This document shows, in pieces, positions 59,450 through 64,000 of a DNA stretch of 64,000 nt. A program made the position numbers and the translations under genes. The DNA is from Argopecten irradians (Eukaryota > Mollusca > Bivalvia > Pectinida > Pectinidae). Below the pieces are notes generated by a model, which was not told the DNA's origin, searched no databases, and saw only the letters and a program-made list of their open reading frames with translations. How positions within the stretch are numbered: the stretch's first letter is position 1; each line of letters starts with the position of its first letter. Location of the stretch: the NCBI RefSeq assembly GCF_041381155.1, contig NC_091142.1, positions 10,039,340-10,103,339 on the forward strand. Direction: 5' to 3'.

Positions 59450-61978
59450 ACTACAATATGTAGCATTGTGATGATCAGGGATCGAAAATTACCACTAAAG
59501 TCGTGTGGAGGGATAATTATTACATAAAAGTCAAAACGTTATATAATTATAATGATATGTTAATCAATAATTAATATGTTAATAAAGAAGTGCGAATGAC
59601 ACACAAGGTGTGTTTTCGTTCCTTTGCATAAGAGACATGTCCGTATACCTTTATTATTTACGTTTGAGCAATTCTTGTTTTTTTCATAAATATATGTATA
59701 TCTCAGATAGCCCTAGTTGTGTAGCATGTTAGACGACAATCGTCGGACGACATCATATTCACTTCATGGAGCGTTATCGGCTTAATCTCTCTATCATTCA
59801 CATTAATAATGGTAACGATCTTTGTAATCCTTCAACAGTCAGGCAGTGAATATAACAGTAAGGCTTCATCCCTTGGTCGTAAGATGTGGAAAACATACGT
59901 CTTATATTTTCGTCTTATCTTCCTTTTTTGTAATTAAGAAATATCTATTATCATTTAGCAGACTCCTCTTCATTACCGTTTTCACTTTTCTGCAGACTTA
60001 ATTGGAAATAACGTGAACCGCGAAATTACTTTATAATACGCCGTTGTGTGTATCTATGGCGTGTTGCTCAGCATGAAAACGTGGATAGAAATACAATTGT
60101 TCACTATAATTATCTCTTAGTGCAGAAAAGTGAAAACAAAATGAGAAAGCATATTTTTTCCATTGCGATGATATGAAGAAGCAATTTTAGAAACTGTAAT
60201 TTGGTATGTCAAGTAAATTAAACCTATTGATAACACTATTTTAAGATTATTCGACATTTCTACATGAACGTAAAATGCTGCATGGATATGTTTGCTAGAT
60301 ACTCGTAAACGTCTCTTTATAATCCTCCATACCGTGTAACCAGGGAAGACATTGAAATGATGGCAAGAAATTGACCTGATCGAGAAAACTTGATCCATGG
60401 AATAATCAAGGCGTGTAACTTTATATAAACTTGTAAACAAATTTCAATTTTTCGTTCCTTACGATTTGATTTTATCGTCGTAGATTGATGAGAATCGCGA
60501 ATTTTTTTTATCTGCAAATATAACAAGCCAAACTGAATATCCCTTGATTTCGTAGAAGGACCAAGAACCGGTTGTTCAAAGGTCCATTCATCAACTTCAA
60601 CCTCCATACACTTTTCTCGAATCAAACAACACAGACTTTAGTAAAAAAAAAAATCCTTTCCATTAGGTAACCTATGTTAAAAATGACTTAAGTCTTTTTT
60701 TACTGGAGTTTATTTCAAGAAATCGGGTTCAGACGTAATATTTATTCGTGAAATAGAACTATTATGTCAATTAAACTAAATGTTATGCGTTATGAAAATT
60801 GGAAAAAGAGGAAAAGATTGAACAGCAATAAGATTCAGACTATGAGTTCTCTCACCTAGCAAAGATGATATTCGTTACCATGGATATAGGCAAATCTAAA
60901 CAAACTTGTAATAAAAACACAGAAACGTAATCGTAGATACAAATCATGAGAAGACTTTAGAGAAATGTGAACAAAGAGGTAAAATATAAAGTATTTGATT
61001 TTAAGATTAAATTGTTTTTTCGATTCAAAAGTATCAAGTTGAAATCTAGGTAGCACAACAGAAAAAACTAAGCTGAAAACAGATATCTTGATATCACATG
61101 TCTGTCTAGAATTCGTCGTTTCCCTGTTCCCATTGATTGGATTTCCCATGAATTACGTTAGGACAGATTTATCCCACCTGACAACACTAGTTTACACCCT
61201 ATCTATACCCAGCGATTACAGAGCCCGTCTGTGTCGGATGATCGCGGAGACTAGACGAATTACGGCGTTTATTCCCCCATTATGTATTGATTGTGAACGG
61301 CGACACCCGGTCTGGTCTGTGTAACAGAGACGATGTCGGAAGGATTCTAATCCGGTGATTTCTCTGATTCATAGTGTCATAGACATTATAAAAAAATAGT
61401 TCGCCAGAAACTACATTATTCTCCCTGTGACCTCATTTCGAGATTTCACATCTAGAAACTTTACCGTTGCGATATGCATGTAATTTCGCATTTAATTGTT
61501 AAACATTTGTGTAATACTACCGGGAATATACACTGCCAGACGAAGTTCGAACCCAGGACCCTGCGAACAGTAACCAGAAACTATATTGATCGCGAATTTA
61601 TGTGTTCGATAATATTTTGACAATAGCAATGATGCGGAATATTGTAGACGCGAAAAACAGGTGTTTTGGAGCAGTATTCCATGCAAGCAGGGCATCTCAT
61701 CATTCTATTCTGTACCTAGTATGAATGGATTGTTAATCAGTAAATAGGATTTAAAGAATTTATTATTGAAACTATATTCTGACGTCAAGATCATTGAACT
61801 TGATTTGTAGTACTGCTGGAATTAATTCCAGATCAAACCTTAGATCCTTCTTTCGAAAGATGTTGTATGCAAATAAATTCGATATCGAAAGAAAACCGCG
61901 TATACGTAGACGGACGTTAGATGTGCGTTATTGATACAGTATTATAAGTCATAGTTAAAGGGCCATGGTCAATATGGA

Positions 61979-62160
61979 ATATGTGTTTTATTCTTACATG
62001 CAAATTATTCTATATTTTTGGAATAACAATATGCTTTGTCATTTGTTGCTACGTCTTGGACAAAATACATCCGGAGTCTTTGTTCATTACCATAGTAACA
62101 AATGACAAAACATGTTGTTATTACCAAAAATATAGAACAATTTACACGTATGAATAATTC
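61979..62160. repeat. Inverted repeat, arms about 70 bp
   Basis: CTATATTTTTGGAATAACAA and TGCTTTGTCATTTGTTGCTA at the left are mirrored by TAACAAATGACAAAACATGT and TTATTACCAAAAATATAG at the right. TTAAAGGGCC lies just outside the left arm, similar to the end of family B; no matching right end was found. Confidence 0.75.
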
Positions 62161-63867
62161 GAAATACTATCAATCTGAAAACAATAGGGAAAAATTGCAT
62201 ACCTTGCCAGATCCTTCGAATATACAATGTTATATGTGTTCAAAAGAATTATTTTGTAATAGCTATTCTCGGTCGATCATTCCTTATCATGAACTAAACG
62301 CCAAGACACTCAGTCTGACATATTTGCCCTTCATGTTCTATAAATACCTTTAGAAATTATACAGGTATTAACAAATCAAGCTAAAACTAAACGCATTTTT
62401 TACCGTACATTGCTTTTATTTCGCGAGAGTTTATGCGATTTGTTTCAAAACTCGAATTAAAACCACCAATAACCGGTGTAGCCTAAATTTTATGCCCTGT
62501 GACATAAAAGGACACAGCATAACGAAACTAAAAAAATGCGACATAATGATATTACTGCCGTAGATATTTTTAACATCGAGAACAAATAGACATCGATATA
62601 ATGCGGTTGTAGCCTTTCGGATAAAAGACCTTTTTACACTGGGTAATAATTGTATAGCGACTTAACGAAGATTGTGATATTGGTTATTAACTAGACAACG
62701 AAAAAAATCGAAACTAAAAGAAATTTCGACATAACGAGATCATCAATATAACGATATTAGGAGGCTATAGTCAAGATGGCGACACGCGGGGCGCACACGT
62801 ATGCTTCTATTAGCTAAATACACAGGGAGAGGCGTGCCGTATGTTTCGATCTAATATAATAAAGTTGTTTTGATATCAAGAGAATACTGGTTCTGCCATT
62901 GATCGAATGTCTCTCATCGCATGACAACCAAAGATAATTGCACAAAAACTCTATCGAGTTAAGAAACCGGGGACCGGCTTGTGTCGGGACACGATTCCGG
63001 CAGCATCTTGACCTTTGCTCGGGTCAAACGGAGGATTAACGGATACCATTATGGCCAATCATCGTAAATAATTAATGATTGTTAATCACCTACCTGGGCG
63101 ATATTGATATATGTTAGAGTGGAATTGAATTGGTTATAAACCGTCATTTCACCCCGAATAACAGATCAAAGAAAAGTAAAGTCCTATAGGAAGATTTTAT
63201 TGATCAGTGCTGTCTGGTAAAAATGTAGACCCTTATATAGAAGTATTGTCTGTCTTCTGAATAAACAGAATCAGAAAAGACGTGAATACCAATTGTTATG
63301 TATATAAAGCACTATGTGAATTCCAAAAAGAGAGACAGTTTTCATATATAAAGCCACGTGGAAATCGCAAAGCTTTCTAGGCAGTCGAGCACACCCTTTT
63401 TGGCAATAGAGATTTATGGTAGCTGTTCTAGTATATAGCACGCATTATAAAATGTCTGTATATATGTCAGTAATTTGATTGGTGAGAAGCAAAATAAATA
63501 AATGCATTGTTTCGTCAAGTTTAAAATAGCCATTTTAACGACAGGCGTCAGTAATGTAAGCCCGCATAAATGCGTGAGATTATCTTAAGCGTTGATCTGT
63601 GAACAGCATATGATTGTGTTTTGTAATTTAGTTCCCATGCAAACTGATAATTAATCATTTGAATGTATTCTATTAAAAAACTCCTTTATAAATTTATATG
63701 TTTGGTTAATATATATAAAAGAATATTGAGGATCGAATATTCCTAATTCTAAAAAAATGGTTTAGAACTTCTGTCATCTTTATCGGAGGGGTAGATTTTA
63801 GATTTTAAAATAATAGTATATTACGAGTTGAAACTAACACCTTGAGAAGCATACTGGTTATAAAATA

Positions 63868-63934
63868 GCTCTCTCCCTCCCCCACCTCTCTCTTTCTCGT
63901 TCTTCCCTCACTCTCTCCCTCTCTCTCTGTCTCA
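63868..63934. repeat. Pyrimidine-rich (CT)n tract
   Basis: CTCTCCCTCCCCCACCTCTC then CTCTCCCTCTCTCTCTGTCTC: almost pure pyrimidine over about 65 bases. Confidence 0.9.
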
Positions 63935-64000
63935 AATACAACTTTATATATTATGTATATCTTCTCTTGTAAATGCCATCTTGTCTGTAATTTGAATGTT

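Larger units (their letters stand above)
59450..64000. other. Gene desert at the right end
   Basis: Apart from the inverted repeat at 61979-62160 and the terminal pyrimidine tract, nothing is recognised. A candidate exon on the - strand near 60540-60635 is discussed under findings. Confidence 0.55.

Noticed and set aside
61530..61570. tRNA-like GGTTCGAA word on the minus strand (CCTGGGTTCGAACTTCG)
   Set aside because: No acceptor stem, anticodon arm or A box can be drawn around it, so neither a tRNA nor a SINE is supported.

Overview
This window looks like animal nuclear DNA. It is AT-rich and gene-poor, its coding sequence is split by GT-AG introns, and it is crowded with short inverted-repeat transposons and minisatellites. 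The two recognisable genes are ordinary metazoan genes. The repeat landscape (many small TTAA-flanked and palindromic elements, 'cgcgaa'-rich repeats) reminds me of a marine mollusc, probably a bivalve. That assignment is a guess from general appearance, not from a search.

Only two protein-coding loci can be supported. (1) The last coding exon of a KCTD-type BTB/T1-domain protein, closest by eye to KCTD7/KCTD14, lies on the + strand at 4532-5323. Its upstream exon or exons were not identified. (2) A complete three-exon ALKBH2-like DNA dioxygenase gene lies on the - strand (15673 to 11580). It encodes 280 residues with clean splice sites and all expected iron and 2-oxoglutarate ligands. No rRNA, tRNA, CRISPR or operon-like structure was seen. 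The two genes are unrelated in function and are simply neighbours.

The rest is intergenic or intronic. Layout: 1-4531, KCTD upstream DNA with an 18-bp T-rich minisatellite, a poly-A tract and a truncated MITE; 5324-11135, 3' flank of KCTD with three MITEs and two short tandem duplications; 11136-15700, ALKBH2, whose second intron carries a 1.1-kb foldback transposon with a perfect 8-bp target duplication; 15700-48440, a gene desert with at least seven small inverted-repeat families; 48449-49789, a 1.3-kb minisatellite built from two interleaved 12-bp units, which creates long spurious open frames; 50.3-52.4 kb, three nested or adjacent palindromic elements; 52.4-64 kb, more desert with a complex inverted/direct repeat cluster at 56.5-57.3 kb.

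The strongest signals beyond the two genes are transposons. These comprise the 8-bp-TSD foldback in ALKBH2 intron 2; a TTAA-flanked MITE family with three full and three partial copies in both orientations; a palindromic family that carries paired cAMP-response-element-like TGACGTCA sites; and a family of about 250-300 bp with seven copies, one of them in the KCTD 3' flank. No transposase able to move any of them is visible here, so all appear non-autonomous. All repeat relationships were found by reading, not by alignment; element edges are exact only where a target duplication is stated.
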